Source of the DNA: a virus
IMG/VR virus record: IMGVR_UViG_3300044946_000060
Span: 1-37,531 of that record
DNA length: 37,531 bases
Direction: 5' to 3' (one strand)
Below, one piece after another: positions 16,257-23,148 of this stretch. The translations under genes and the position numbers were made by a program. The notes under the pieces are model-generated. The model had not been told where the DNA came from. It did not search any database and saw nothing but the letters and a program-made list of their open reading frames with translations. Position 1 is the first letter of the stretch. Each line of letters starts with the position of its first letter.

Positions 16257-16450
16257 AATTTGTTCTTAGTTAATTTCATACAATTTTGATATTCGCGTAA
16301 AGATGTCGTATATTTTGTACATATGGCTGATGTTCGTTTTAATATTTCTGTTTTGTGTACATAATATGCTGAAAAATTAATCGTGGCTGTAGTTATGAAA
16401 AATACTATCACTAGTAATATCATGGCGAATTTTTGTGGAAATTCTTGCAT
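16253..16450 (-). CDS. Small single-pass membrane protein
   Basis: A 65-residue protein with one clear membrane segment (FAMILLVIVFFITTATINFSAY, about residues 8-29) and a basic cytoplasm-type tail with two cysteines. The role is not known; size and topology would fit a superinfection-exclusion or lysis-control peptide, but nothing specific supports either. AAGGA precedes the start and its stop overlaps the next gene start. Confidence 0.55.
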   Translation of the reverse strand: MQEFPQKFAMILLVIVFFITTATINFSAYYVHKTEILKRTSAICTKYTTSLREYQNCMKLTKNKL

Positions 16451-16461
16451 GGTAATATTCC

Positions 16462-16734
16462 TTATGCAGATTCTTTTTGTAAATCATGTAACGTACAATT
16501 TCTTAGCATAAAAAGAAAGTTTTTGACTTCTTTTAACAGGAGAATACCATTTTTGGTTGGTAAAATACGCACCATTTGATGCGTATTACCTGGTATTGAT
16601 GCGCTTATTGCTAATTCGTGTCGCATATTTACAATATTGATTGAAAACTGTTTATTATCTTCTATAAATTTTCTGATAATAGCGCAAGTTTTTTCAATGT
16701 AATATGGATTAATAGAATTGTTAGAATTGTTCAT
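16462..16734 (-). CDS. Small protein of unknown function
   Basis: A 90-residue protein, not recognised. It is predicted mostly helical, with an Asn/Ser-rich start (MNNSNNSINPYY), a central IVNMRHELAISASIP segment and a helix KEVKNFLFMLRN. AAGGA precedes the start, which overlaps the end of the upstream Cys-rich gene by four bases. Part of the accessory operon. Confidence 0.55.
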   Translation of the reverse strand: MNNSNNSINPYYIEKTCAIIRKFIEDNKQFSINIVNMRHELAISASIPGNTHQMVRILPTKNGILLLKEVKNFLFMLRNCTLHDLQKESA

Positions 16735-16892
16735 TGTGTTACATCCTTATAGTTTAGTAATTTTTGTTCGCGCCAATCATTATCAAAATCGGAGCTATCG
16801 TAATTCTCAAAGCAATTATTACAATTATTACAATTACCGTGGCATTCGTACTCGTCCCCGTGCCAACCGTCCATTTGTCCTTTGTAGCTCAT
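16731..16892 (-). CDS. Small Cys/Asn-rich acidic protein
   Basis: A 53-residue protein starting MSYKGQMDGWHGDEYECHGN. Four cysteines occur in C-x3-C-x2-C-x2-C spacing with a histidine between the first two, so it may hold a metal ion. The C-terminal half is acidic. The ATG at 16892 is chosen over the longer frame from 16919 because GAGGT lies six bases before it. Confidence 0.5.
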   Translation of the reverse strand: MSYKGQMDGWHGDEYECHGNCNNCNNCFENYDSSDFDNDWREQKLLNYKDVTQ

Positions 16893-16941
16893 AGTATACC
16901 TCGTGTTTTTTTGTGTCAATGTTGCTATGTTTGTGATTACG

Positions 16942-17244
16942 TTAATAAGTTAATAATACTTGTGACTTTAGGTAATCTAATAGCTTTTGCGAATATTTCT
17001 CTTCTTTACGCATTACCCAGTTATCCCATCCATATCTACCATTTGGATTACGCCAAAATTTTCTTTGATGGATAAAAGTATTTTCCTCTGCTTCTTCTGT
17101 AATCATAGCTTCGCACCCATATTCAAGATTTTTTGTAGCTATTCTTCTAGCGCCAGCAATGCTTTTCGCCTGAATTGTGGATGAATATACAAGTAGACCA
17201 TGTTGATTATGTATTATTAATCGATATTGCTTTTTTATTTTCAT
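16942..17244 (-). CDS. Small protein of unknown function
   Basis: A 100-residue basic protein, not recognised. It looks alpha/beta: a first strand (QYRLIIHNQHGLLVYSSTI), a helix (AGARRIATKNL), a second strand and a WRNPNGRYGWDNW aromatic segment, then a C-terminal helix. GAGG precedes the start. Part of the accessory operon. Confidence 0.5.
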   Translation of the reverse strand: MKIKKQYRLIIHNQHGLLVYSSTIQAKSIAGARRIATKNLEYGCEAMITEEAEENTFIHQRKFWRNPNGRYGWDNWVMRKEEKYSQKLLDYLKSQVLLTY

Positions 17245-17260
17245 TTTATATACCTCATTA

Positions 17261-17458
17261 TTATGTTAATGGTTCGACAAATACTTCCCAATCGTCGGCG
17301 CACATGTCGTCAAGAGTTATAGATGTATCTGTAGGTTTTGTATATTTCCACACATAATAAGAAAGTCTTTTTTTAGTAAAAATAATAGTATATTCTTCTT
17401 TGACCCAATTTTTACGTCTAATTTTTTTATATTCGCCAGAAAAATCTTTAAGCATCAT
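17261..17458 (-). CDS. Tad2/DUF2829-like minimal protein (possible anti-defence)
   Basis: A 65-residue protein with the family landmarks close together: YKKIRRKNW (about residues 10-18), then beta strands, then ITLDDMCADDWEVF (about 47-60). The closing A-x-DWEV is the most conserved part of DUF2829 proteins, and Tad2 members sequester Thoeris signalling molecules. It is shorter than typical members (about 80-90 residues). AAAGGAG precedes the start, inside the upstream csrA coding end. A second related gene lies at 15963. Confidence 0.5.
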   Translation of the reverse strand: MMLKDFSGEYKKIRRKNWVKEEYTIIFTKKRLSYYVWKYTKPTDTSITLDDMCADDWEVFVEPLT

Positions 17459-17459
17459 G

Positions 17460-17657
17460 TTATTTTTTCTCCTTTAATAATTTCTCATAAATTTCTTTTC
17501 TGTGTACAACCATGTTAGATGGAGCTGTGACCCCAATCTTGACGAAATTTTCCTTTATGTAGATTATTTTAAATTCCATCATTGATTCTTCATGACCAAA
17601 CATACCTTCTGGGTAAATGCAGATTGTTTCTTTTTCTTTTCTTCCTAGTACTAGCAT
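17460..17657 (-). CDS. csrA: CsrA/RsmA-type RNA-binding regulator
   Basis: A 65-residue protein with the CsrA fold: MLVLGRKEKETICI at the start, FVKIGVTAPSNMVVHRKEIYEKL in the second half. R53 in VHRKEI corresponds to E. coli R44, and L4 to L4, both key RNA contacts. A nine-residue insertion (within PEGMFGHEESMME) lengthens the loop after the first strand. CsrA dimers bind GGA in hairpin loops, often over ribosome sites. It has AGGAG upstream and sits in the accessory operon under operator copy B. Many plus-strand leaders here carry GGA loops. Confidence 0.88.
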   Translation of the reverse strand: MLVLGRKEKETICIYPEGMFGHEESMMEFKIIYIKENFVKIGVTAPSNMVVHRKEIYEKLLKEKK

Positions 17658-17677
17658 TTTGTCTCCTGTTGAGTTTA

Positions 17678-17917
17678 TTAATGGCTGGTGTTATTATTTT
17701 TTTCGTTTGAAAATATTTGTTTTAATACTTCTAGTTGTAATTGCTCATCATCTGCATACTTATTCCAAATAGTATTAATGTGAATTGCGTATTCTGCACT
17801 ATGGTTTTTTAAATCGTTAATTATATTCATGTAATACATATGTACCGTAGGGCCTTTTAATGAATTTAATGTGTTAGCTATTATCTCCATAATAGTTTCC
17901 ATGTCATGTTCAGTCAT
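17678..17917 (-). CDS. Small helical protein of unknown function
   Basis: A 79-residue acidic, Met/Asn-rich helical protein (MTEHDMETIMEIIANTLNSL; later DDEQLQLEVLKQIF). Not recognised. It lies directly upstream of csrA in the same operon. TTTTA and TAAAA flank GGAGTAA at its ribosome site. Confidence 0.5.
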   Translation of the reverse strand: MTEHDMETIMEIIANTLNSLKGPTVHMYYMNIINDLKNHSAEYAIHINTIWNKYADDEQLQLEVLKQIFSNEKNNNTSH

Positions 17918-17928
17918 TTTTATTACTC

Positions 17929-18117
17929 CTAAAATTTATTGTTACAGTGCAAATTTGTAAGCATTTGCATAATTTTGTTTAAATCATCTTTTACATAACT
18001 TACGCTATGAGGAGGAAGCGTGATATTAAAATAGCAATCTGCACCATCATCTATAATGCTATTAGTCATCTCATATTTGAAAGAAAAGCTCAAAATTGTT
18101 GCGTTATTGTTTGACAT
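17929..18117 (-). CDS. Small protein of unknown function, first in accessory operon
   Basis: A 62-residue protein, not recognised. It has a beta-like first half (TILSFSFKYEM, CYFNITLPPHSV) and a short C-terminal helix (DDLNKIMQMLTNL). AGGAG precedes the start. It is the first gene after the operator-bearing promoter at 18182-18210 and so should be expressed early with the rest of the operon. Confidence 0.55.
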   Translation of the reverse strand: MSNNNATILSFSFKYEMTNSIIDDGADCYFNITLPPHSVSYVKDDLNKIMQMLTNLHCNNKF

Positions 18118-18181
18118 ATCTAATCTCCTGTTATCTCTATTTAGTGTTATTTACAGACAATATTTACTGTCTATGCTTTGC

Positions 18182-18210
18182 ATTATGCCAAGTAGCTTTG
18201 CATATGTCAA
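18182..18210 (-). promoter_or_regulatory. Sigma70-type promoter of the accessory operon
   Basis: Reading leftward, TTGACA (18210-18205) and CATAAT (18187-18182) are 17 bases apart, the same boxes and spacing as the recombination-operon promoter. It drives the genes from 18117 down to 15037, including csrA. Confidence 0.85.
18184..18204. promoter_or_regulatory. Operator copy B (8-3-8 dyad in promoter spacer)
   Basis: ATGCCAAG-TAG-CTTTGCAT, again with one mismatch between arms, occupies the promoter spacer as in copy A. An extra half-site CTTTGCAT is present at 18176-18183. Shared operator sequence implies that one repressor controls both minus-strand operons. Confidence 0.75.
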
Positions 18211-18221
18211 TACTGATTTGT

Positions 18222-18240
18222 GAAAATATTAGATATTTTC
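18222..18240. promoter_or_regulatory. Second AT-rich dyad near operator B
   Basis: GAAAATAT-TAG-ATATTTTC is a perfect 8-3-8 inverted repeat beside operator B. A comparable perfect AT-rich dyad, AAATATT-AA-AATATTT, lies at a similar place near operator A (12062-12077). These could be secondary operator sites or control rightward transcription. Confidence 0.5.
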
Positions 18241-18305
18241 TTTCAAAGATTTCCCATGCTATTATCTGGTTGTTAATTATGGATTTAGGGTTAAGGATAA
18301 CAATT

Positions 18306-18536
18306 ATGAGTAAATTATGTTGCCGCTGTAATGGTACACGAGAGTATCTAGGCAGTGGAATGATGATAAAAGACTGCGAATTATGCTTAGAAAAAGATGA
18401 ATTACCAACGCTCGATAAAATAGATCGCACTACAAAATCTTATAAAGCTACGATTAAAAGTTTAATGCAAGCTGATCCCAAACTTACGAAATCTGGGGCG
18501 GTTAAATTATTTGATGAACTATATTATAAGGTGTGA
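18306..18536 (+). CDS. Small zinc-finger protein
   Basis: A 76-residue protein. The N terminus has CCRC and CELC pairs (residues about 5-27, with CNGTREYLGSG between), like one arm of a DnaJ-type zinc finger. The rest is helical with a KSGAVKLFDELYYKV end. The ATG at 18306 has AAGGAT upstream flanked by GTT and AAC, a three-pair stem around the hexamer. It is the first rightward gene after operator B and directly precedes terS. Confidence 0.6.
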   Translation: MSKLCCRCNGTREYLGSGMMIKDCELCLEKDELPTLDKIDRTTKSYKATIKSLMQADPKLTKSGAVKLFDELYYKV

Positions 18537-18540
18537 TCAT

Positions 18541-18999
18541 ATGGCAACTAAACGCAAAGACCCAAAAGATTTTGAAAAATTAGGCAGACCAAGTATTTAC
18601 AGCGAAGAACTTATAGACGAAATATGCAGTGCTATTGCAAGTTCAGAACTTGGACTCGCACAGCTAATAAAAAAACATCCGCATTGGCCAACGCGCGAAA
18701 CAATTTTTGATTGGAAAAGAAAATACCCAAATTTTTCTGACAAGTATTATGAAGCAAAAAAACATCAAGCATGTGTGATGTTCGAACACGTGCAAGAAAT
18801 AATACACGATGAACACGACAAAGATGACGTACCTTTTCTCAATTTAAAAATCACAACAATAAAATGGCAAGCGGGAAGATTAAATAAAGAGCGTTACGAT
18901 ACTACGCAAAAAGAATTAATCATTAATAATGATCACATCAAAAACGATTGCGAGCAGCGCATGAAAGATTTAGATAAAAAGAACAAAAAGGAGTATTGA
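18541..18999 (+). CDS. terS: Terminase small subunit
   Basis: A 152-residue protein. The N-terminal half carries the small-terminase helix-turn-helix pattern: GRPSIYSEELIDEICSAIAS, then HPHWPTRETIFDWKRKYPNFSDKYYEAKKHQA. The second half has a coiled region, then ITTIKWQAGRLNKERY, the conserved end of this family, and a charged tail. It recognises phage DNA and regulates the large subunit. The ATG at 18541 follows AAGGTG; a frame start at 18511 overlaps the previous gene and is rejected. It lies about 2.6 kb before terL, unusually far. Confidence 0.8.
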   Translation: MATKRKDPKDFEKLGRPSIYSEELIDEICSAIASSELGLAQLIKKHPHWPTRETIFDWKRKYPNFSDKYYEAKKHQACVMFEHVQEIIHDEHDKDDVPFLNLKITTIKWQAGRLNKERYDTTQKELIINNDHIKNDCEQRMKDLDKKNKKEY

Positions 19000-19000
19000 T

Positions 19001-19288
19001 TTGTCAGATACTACAATCATAGACACAGATAAAATAAAAAATATCATGGCCTTTTTTACGATTATGTTTTCTGGCGATGACTGTGAGCCATACGTTTATC
19101 GTGAGATTTTAAAGAAATCTCCTGCATATCTCATTGAAAAGTTTGAGCGTTATATTTTATCAAATAGTCCTGACCACAACTGGGGAATACATCCAGGCAC
19201 AAGACACTCATTTTTTGATGCTTATTGTAAGCAATGGAAAATTGGAATTGAACCTAATGACAAACAAGACTACAAAGACAATTCCTAA
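19001..19288 (+). CDS. Small protein of unknown function (TTG start)
   Basis: A 95-residue acidic protein, not recognised, starting at TTG (MSDTTIIDTDKIKN). The TTG is supported by a strong AAGGAG seven bases upstream and by one-base spacing from the terS stop. It contains FERYILSNSPDHNWGIHPG followed by FFDAYCKQW. It belongs to the small-gene cassette between the terminase subunits. Confidence 0.6.
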   Translation: MSDTTIIDTDKIKNIMAFFTIMFSGDDCEPYVYREILKKSPAYLIEKFERYILSNSPDHNWGIHPGTRHSFFDAYCKQWKIGIEPNDKQDYKDNS

Positions 19289-19496
19289 AGTTGTTAATAT
19301 CAAGCATAAAAGGCTGCATGATCTTAAGAAAAAACTAATACATCATCTAATACTTACATTGATAATGTATGAGCAATCAATAGTCAATAATGAATATGAA
19401 GATGAAAATCACAAAATTTTATTGTCTATGTTAAAAGTATGTAATGAGTTTTGCGAGATAGTTATTTTATATCAATCACAACAAGGGAGCGCATGA
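19257..19496 (+). CDS. Small basic helical protein
   Basis: A 79-residue protein beginning MTNKTTKTIPKVVNIKHKRL. It has a basic N terminus, a long helix with hydrophobic face (LKKKLIHHLILTLIMYEQ) and a second helix (LLSMLKVCNEFCEIVILY). The ATG at 19257 overlaps the previous gene by 32 bases; no strong ribosome site is visible, so coupling is likely. Function unknown. Confidence 0.5.
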   Translation: MTNKTTKTIPKVVNIKHKRLHDLKKKLIHHLILTLIMYEQSIVNNEYEDENHKILLSMLKVCNEFCEIVILYQSQQGSA

Positions 19497-19738
19497 AAGT
19501 TACATCGATAGAAAATAAAGCACTATGTGAAGGTTTTTTGGCAGGTAAAAAAGTAGACGCTGCATCTATATTTAACAGATTTACCGAAGATTTAAGATTC
19601 TTAAAAAAAGGTGAGGCTTCAAAAGATCTTTTACTGATATTGCAAAATATAACCAATGATTTAATGGCATACGAACTCTTGCTAGCAATGGAAAAAGTAG
19701 AATTAAAGGAACCAGTCAATGGCGAACTTAACAACTGA
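19493..19738 (+). CDS. Small helical protein of unknown function
   Basis: An 81-residue protein starting MKVTSIENKALCEGFLAGKK, with AAGGGAG just upstream and a four-base overlap with the previous gene. It is all helical, with SIFNRFTEDLRFLKKG and LLLILQNITNDLMAYELLLAM segments. Not recognised. Confidence 0.5.
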   Translation: MKVTSIENKALCEGFLAGKKVDAASIFNRFTEDLRFLKKGEASKDLLLILQNITNDLMAYELLLAMEKVELKEPVNGELNN

Positions 19739-19988
19739 AGAACAGCAAAAAATATTAGCAATACTAGTGGAAAAAGGCGTTAAACAGCCATGCTCACGAT
19801 GTGGTCATTGTACGCACACATTGCTGGAAGCTTGTATGAGTCACAGATTATTTGATTATAGGTTACAACCTTCAGATGCTTCACTACCCTGCGTTGCTAC
19901 AGTCTGCAATAACTGCGGCTATCTCGCGCAACATGCAATGGGTGTTTTGAAGGCATTACTAAATAAGGAAATTAAACATGAGCACTGA
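19719..19988 (+). CDS. Zinc-ribbon protein
   Basis: An 89-residue protein. Residues about 1-22 form a helix (LTTEEQQKILAILVEKG), then PCSRCGH (CxxC) and, near residue 67, TVCNNCGYLAQHAMG (CxxC). This is the two-knuckle ribbon of a small phage protein family often encoded near terminase or recombination genes, of unknown function. It overlaps both neighbours, indicating a tight operon. Confidence 0.65.
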   Translation: MANLTTEEQQKILAILVEKGVKQPCSRCGHCTHTLLEACMSHRLFDYRLQPSDASLPCVATVCNNCGYLAQHAMGVLKALLNKEIKHEH

Positions 19989-20217
19989 ACCATGGATTTG
20001 TCCTCGATGTAATCGTGTAAATGCGGGATGGTTACCGTTTTGTAATTGTCATATTACTGCCAGTGTTCCCAGTATGGATAATGAGGCGATATGTCACACC
20101 TACACACCTGGTACAACGGAATCCTTTACGCCAATAGCTTACATGCAGGCTTATTGCGGTAATTGTAATAAAGTACATCTTATCGGTACTAGTTGTGAAC
20201 AGATTAACTTTGCTTAG
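19978..20217 (+). CDS. Double zinc-knuckle protein
   Basis: A 79-residue protein with CPRC near residue 8 (WICPRCNRVNAG), a second Cys pair FCNC near 22-24, and YCGNCNKVH near residue 60. These could form two small metal sites. It overlaps the preceding zinc-ribbon gene by 11 bases. Function unknown; possibly a protein-protein or nucleic acid adaptor. Confidence 0.6.
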   Translation: MSTEPWICPRCNRVNAGWLPFCNCHITASVPSMDNEAICHTYTPGTTESFTPIAYMQAYCGNCNKVHLIGTSCEQINFA

Positions 20218-20225
20218 ATTATATT

Positions 20226-20642
20226 ATGACTAAAATAATTAACATGTTTGAAAATCTACCAGGATGTAAAGAATTAACCAAAGATGAGCGACTTGCTTTA
20301 TTAAAACACCTAGAAAATAAAAATATGAATAGACAATATTACAAATTAGAGGGTAAAAACGTTATCCCATGCGATTATGAAGAATGGTTTGAAATATTAA
20401 AAGAAGATTGGGTGATAGGTAAATGGATTATGGGTAGCAATCTAGTGTCTACGGTTTTCGTTGGATATTTTCAAAATTTTGCGCCAGAAGATACAAGGTT
20501 TTTTGAAACTAATATTACGTGTGGTGGCAAAGAACTATTGTGTATACGCTCTACGACATATGATGAGGCATTAGATAACCATGCAATGGCATGTGAATCG
20601 GTAAAAAATGGTTGTGTGGAGAACGGTACTCATGACAAATAG
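20226..20642 (+). CDS. Phage protein, first of a tandem paralogue pair
   Basis: A 138-residue protein. After an N-terminal helix it has the core YYKLEGKNVIPCDYEEWFEI, an SNLVSTVFVGYFQNF strand pair, FFETNI, and a C-terminal helix EALDNHAMACESVKNG. This is a widespread small phage protein family of unknown function. The next gene repeats the same plan, so the two arose by tandem duplication; they overlap by 11 bases. Confidence 0.7.
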   Translation: MTKIINMFENLPGCKELTKDERLALLKHLENKNMNRQYYKLEGKNVIPCDYEEWFEILKEDWVIGKWIMGSNLVSTVFVGYFQNFAPEDTRFFETNITCGGKELLCIRSTTYDEALDNHAMACESVKNGCVENGTHDK

Positions 20643-21018
20643 CGAAACCCTGAATAATGTTGACTGGCATTATTATAAATTAGATAGACATAAAAATGTT
20701 ATATCATGCCCAGAAGATGAATGGGAAAAACGAAGGCTAAGAGCGCGTAGAAGAGATTGGATTATAAAACAATCTATCATGAACGACTATACGATAATTA
20801 CTATTTTTTTAGGGGTTTTTCAGAGATTTTCACAAAAAAGCTCAAGATATTTTCGCACAACAATACTTCATAATAATTGGGATGTCATGAGTTTTTATGC
20901 AAGCACATATGCTCAATCTTTAGAAAAGCATGAAATTGCCTGCCAAAGAGTAATCGATGGCGATTTTGTCCCAACAAGATTAAAAAATGCAAAATTAAAA
21001 CAAGGACGTAAAAAATGA
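20632..21018 (+). CDS. Phage protein, second of a tandem paralogue pair
   Basis: A 128-residue protein with the same core as its neighbour: WHYYKLDRHKNVISCPEDEW, YTIITIFLGVFQRF, YFRTTI and SLEKHEIACQRVIDG. It differs by a strongly basic insert (KRRLRARRRDW, about residues 33-43) and a basic tail (RLKNAKLKQGRKK), so this copy may bind nucleic acid. The ATG at 20632 is preferred over an upstream in-frame ATG because it begins where the shared core starts. Confidence 0.65.
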   Translation: MTNSETLNNVDWHYYKLDRHKNVISCPEDEWEKRRLRARRRDWIIKQSIMNDYTIITIFLGVFQRFSQKSSRYFRTTILHNNWDVMSFYASTYAQSLEKHEIACQRVIDGDFVPTRLKNAKLKQGRKK

Positions 21019-21245
21019 AAGACCCAACAAGGAAGATATTTTCAGAAAGACTCAAAGCAACACGAGAAATGCGCCACTTCAGCCAGGCGCAATTAGCTGA
21101 AAAAGCTGCCATTGATATTAATTCTTTAAAAAGCTTTGAGAAAGTAACGGGTATGATGAAGCCGTCATTTCATACGCTTAAATTAATGGCTAGAGGGTTA
21201 GATGTGAGTATCGATTACTTACTAGGGTTAACTGATCATGTTTGA
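21015..21245 (+). CDS. XRE-family regulator, first of tandem pair
   Basis: A 76-residue helix-turn-helix protein: FSERLKATREMRHFSQAQLAEKAAIDINSLKSFEK followed by KPSFHTLKLMARGLDVSIDYLLGLTD, the complete Cro/CI-type five-helix DNA-binding domain without an extra domain. It overlaps the next gene by eight bases; the second protein is a paralogue. The pair lies directly before terL and may control late genes or bind the twin operators. Confidence 0.85.
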   Translation: MKDPTRKIFSERLKATREMRHFSQAQLAEKAAIDINSLKSFEKVTGMMKPSFHTLKLMARGLDVSIDYLLGLTDHV

Positions 21246-21564
21246 GTACCGACAGATATTTTCACAACGCTTGAAATTGATGCGCGAAAAAAGACGTTTT
21301 ACTCAACGGCAATTATCTATCAAATGTGAGCTTGATGTAACAATAATATCGCATTTTGAAAATGTGAATAGTAAGCGTAAGCCATGTTTTTTTAATATTA
21401 TTAAGATTGCAAAGGCTCTCAATGTCACGGCAGATTATCTGTTAGGTCTTTCGCCAGAATATACGCCATCTAATTATGATGATGCACTTTACTGGAAAAT
21501 ATTAAGGTTAAGCGAAAGCGAACGTAAATCAGTCGAATATTTTATTCATGATTTGGTTGGCTAA
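21238..21564 (+). CDS. XRE-family regulator, second of tandem pair
   Basis: A 108-residue paralogue of the preceding protein: FSQRLKLMREKRRFTQRQLSIKCELDVTIISHFEN, then KIAKALNVTADYLLGLS. A further about 30 residues (YTPSNYDDALYWKILRLSESERKSVEYFI) add two helices that could mediate dimerisation or a partner contact. Recognition-helix residues differ from the first copy, so the two may bind different sites or form a heterodimer. Confidence 0.85.
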   Translation: MFEYRQIFSQRLKLMREKRRFTQRQLSIKCELDVTIISHFENVNSKRKPCFFNIIKIAKALNVTADYLLGLSPEYTPSNYDDALYWKILRLSESERKSVEYFIHDLVG

Positions 21565-21581
21565 ATATTAGATTACTAGCA

Positions 21582-21594
21582 CGCCAGGGAGGCG
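21582..21594 (+). promoter_or_regulatory. GGA-loop hairpin at the terL ribosome site
   Basis: CGCC and GGCG pair around the five-base loop AGGGA, placing part of the GGGAGG ribosome site of terL (ATG at 21601) in the loop and part in the stem. The four-pair stem is all G-C, unlike the AT-rich surroundings. This is one of the stronger members of the GGA-loop leader series. Confidence 0.5.
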
Positions 21595-21600
21595 CGCAGC

Positions 21601-23148
21601 ATGGAAGAATTAGTATTAGACAAGGAAGTCATAGCCTCGCGCTTGCGCGGAAGCTTATTAACATTCACGGAATATTTCTATTTTATTCTTACGGGACGTA
21701 GGTTTATTATCTCCCAGCCCATCGGCCGTGAATCTCATCATATCACTATCGCAAAAGCGCTCACACGTGCGGCACGATTAGAGCTTCTTACCCAGCGTTT
21801 ATTGGTAAATGTTCATCCTGGGTCTGGTAAATCTACGCTACTTTGTATGTGGATCGCGTGGTGCATGGCACCTTTCCCAGATTCTCGTTTTTTGTTTCTT
21901 TCTTTTTCCAAAGTCCTCGCTGCAAAGCACACAGAAACCGTTAAGCGCATTATGCAGTTGCCGCAGTATCAATATCTATTCGGCGTGACTATTCGGCATG
22001 ACTCAAAAGCTAAAGAGTTCTTCCAGACCACCGCTGGTGGCGCTGTGGCGGCCTTTGGAACGGGGGGGGCCATAACGGGGCAAGATGGCGGCCTTCCCGG
22101 ACTTGAGAGATTTTCGGGCGCTGTGATTATTGATGATGCACACAAACCGGATGAAGTGCATTCAGACACCATACGCGCGAATGTAATTAACAACTGGCGT
22201 GAGACGATACAGCAACGTACACGTGGTATTAACGTACCGTTTATATTCATCGGGCAACGACTTCACGAAGACGACTTAGCGGCTTATTTATTAGCTGGCA
22301 AGGATGGCTACGAATGGGAACAAGTCATCATAGAGAGCTTAGATGCTGCGGGTAATGCGTTGTACCCCGAAGTCTACCCCCTCGAAAAGCTTTTAAAACT
22401 GAAAGAAACAGACCCATACGTTTTCGCCAGCCAGCACCAGCAAAATCCGATTCCCGCGGGCAACTCGCTATTTAACAAAGACTGGTTTGTGCTGCTACCA
22501 GAAGAGCCGAAAATACTATCCAGCTTTATTATGTGCGACACTGCCGAGACCAACAAAAGCTACAATGACGCGACAGTGTTTTCATTCTTCGGTATTTATG
22601 AAATTGAGGTCCTAGGCGTTAAAACCGGTCAATATGGTCTGCACTGGATTGACATGCTAGAGTGCCGCATTGAGCCTAAAGACTTGAAATCTACGTTCTT
22701 AGAGTTCTGGGCGAACTGTATGCGCTATCCCGTGCCGCCGCAACTCATAGGTATTGAGGCTAAGTCTACCGGCAGTACTTTGCTTAGCGAAATATCAGAA
22801 ATACGTACAATTAGGCTCTTAAGCATAGAACGCACACGCGCACAAGGGGGCAAAACGAAGCGATTTTTGGCAGTTCAGCCCTACGTTGCCGAGCGCCGAA
22901 TATCTTTGCCGGAATATGGCAGACATACCAAAGTCTGTACTGACCACATGATTAAAATTACAGCAAATGAGACCCACCGCTGGGATGATATCGCAGATAC
23001 TCTAGCGGATGGTGTTAGAGTTGCGCTCATTGAGAAAACTTTGCTCCTACCGATAACTTCAGGCGCTAATTACAGTGAGCTTGCAAAAAATGTGACTGGA
23101 TATCAGAATAAGGTAAATCAATTAAGAAGGCGGGCTTATGGCAGATGA
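21601..23148 (+). CDS. terL: Terminase large subunit
   Basis: A 515-residue packaging motor. The ATPase half has Walker A HPGSGKST at residues 72-79, Walker B VIIDDA near 175-180, and a conserved FIGQRLHEDDL segment near 215-226. The nuclease half has RNase H-like acidic residues: D313 (FIMCDTAETNKSYND), E386 (IGIEAKSTGS) and the WDDIADTLADG motif (about 461-471). It cuts concatemers and drives DNA into the head through the portal. Its stop overlaps the start of the alpha-CTD-like gene by 11 bases. Confidence 0.95.
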   Translation: MEELVLDKEVIASRLRGSLLTFTEYFYFILTGRRFIISQPIGRESHHITIAKALTRAARLELLTQRLLVNVHPGSGKSTLLCMWIAWCMAPFPDSRFLFLSFSKVLAAKHTETVKRIMQLPQYQYLFGVTIRHDSKAKEFFQTTAGGAVAAFGTGGAITGQDGGLPGLERFSGAVIIDDAHKPDEVHSDTIRANVINNWRETIQQRTRGINVPFIFIGQRLHEDDLAAYLLAGKDGYEWEQVIIESLDAAGNALYPEVYPLEKLLKLKETDPYVFASQHQQNPIPAGNSLFNKDWFVLLPEEPKILSSFIMCDTAETNKSYNDATVFSFFGIYEIEVLGVKTGQYGLHWIDMLECRIEPKDLKSTFLEFWANCMRYPVPPQLIGIEAKSTGSTLLSEISEIRTIRLLSIERTRAQGGKTKRFLAVQPYVAERRISLPEYGRHTKVCTDHMIKITANETHRWDDIADTLADGVRVALIEKTLLLPITSGANYSELAKNVTGYQNKVNQLRRRAYGR

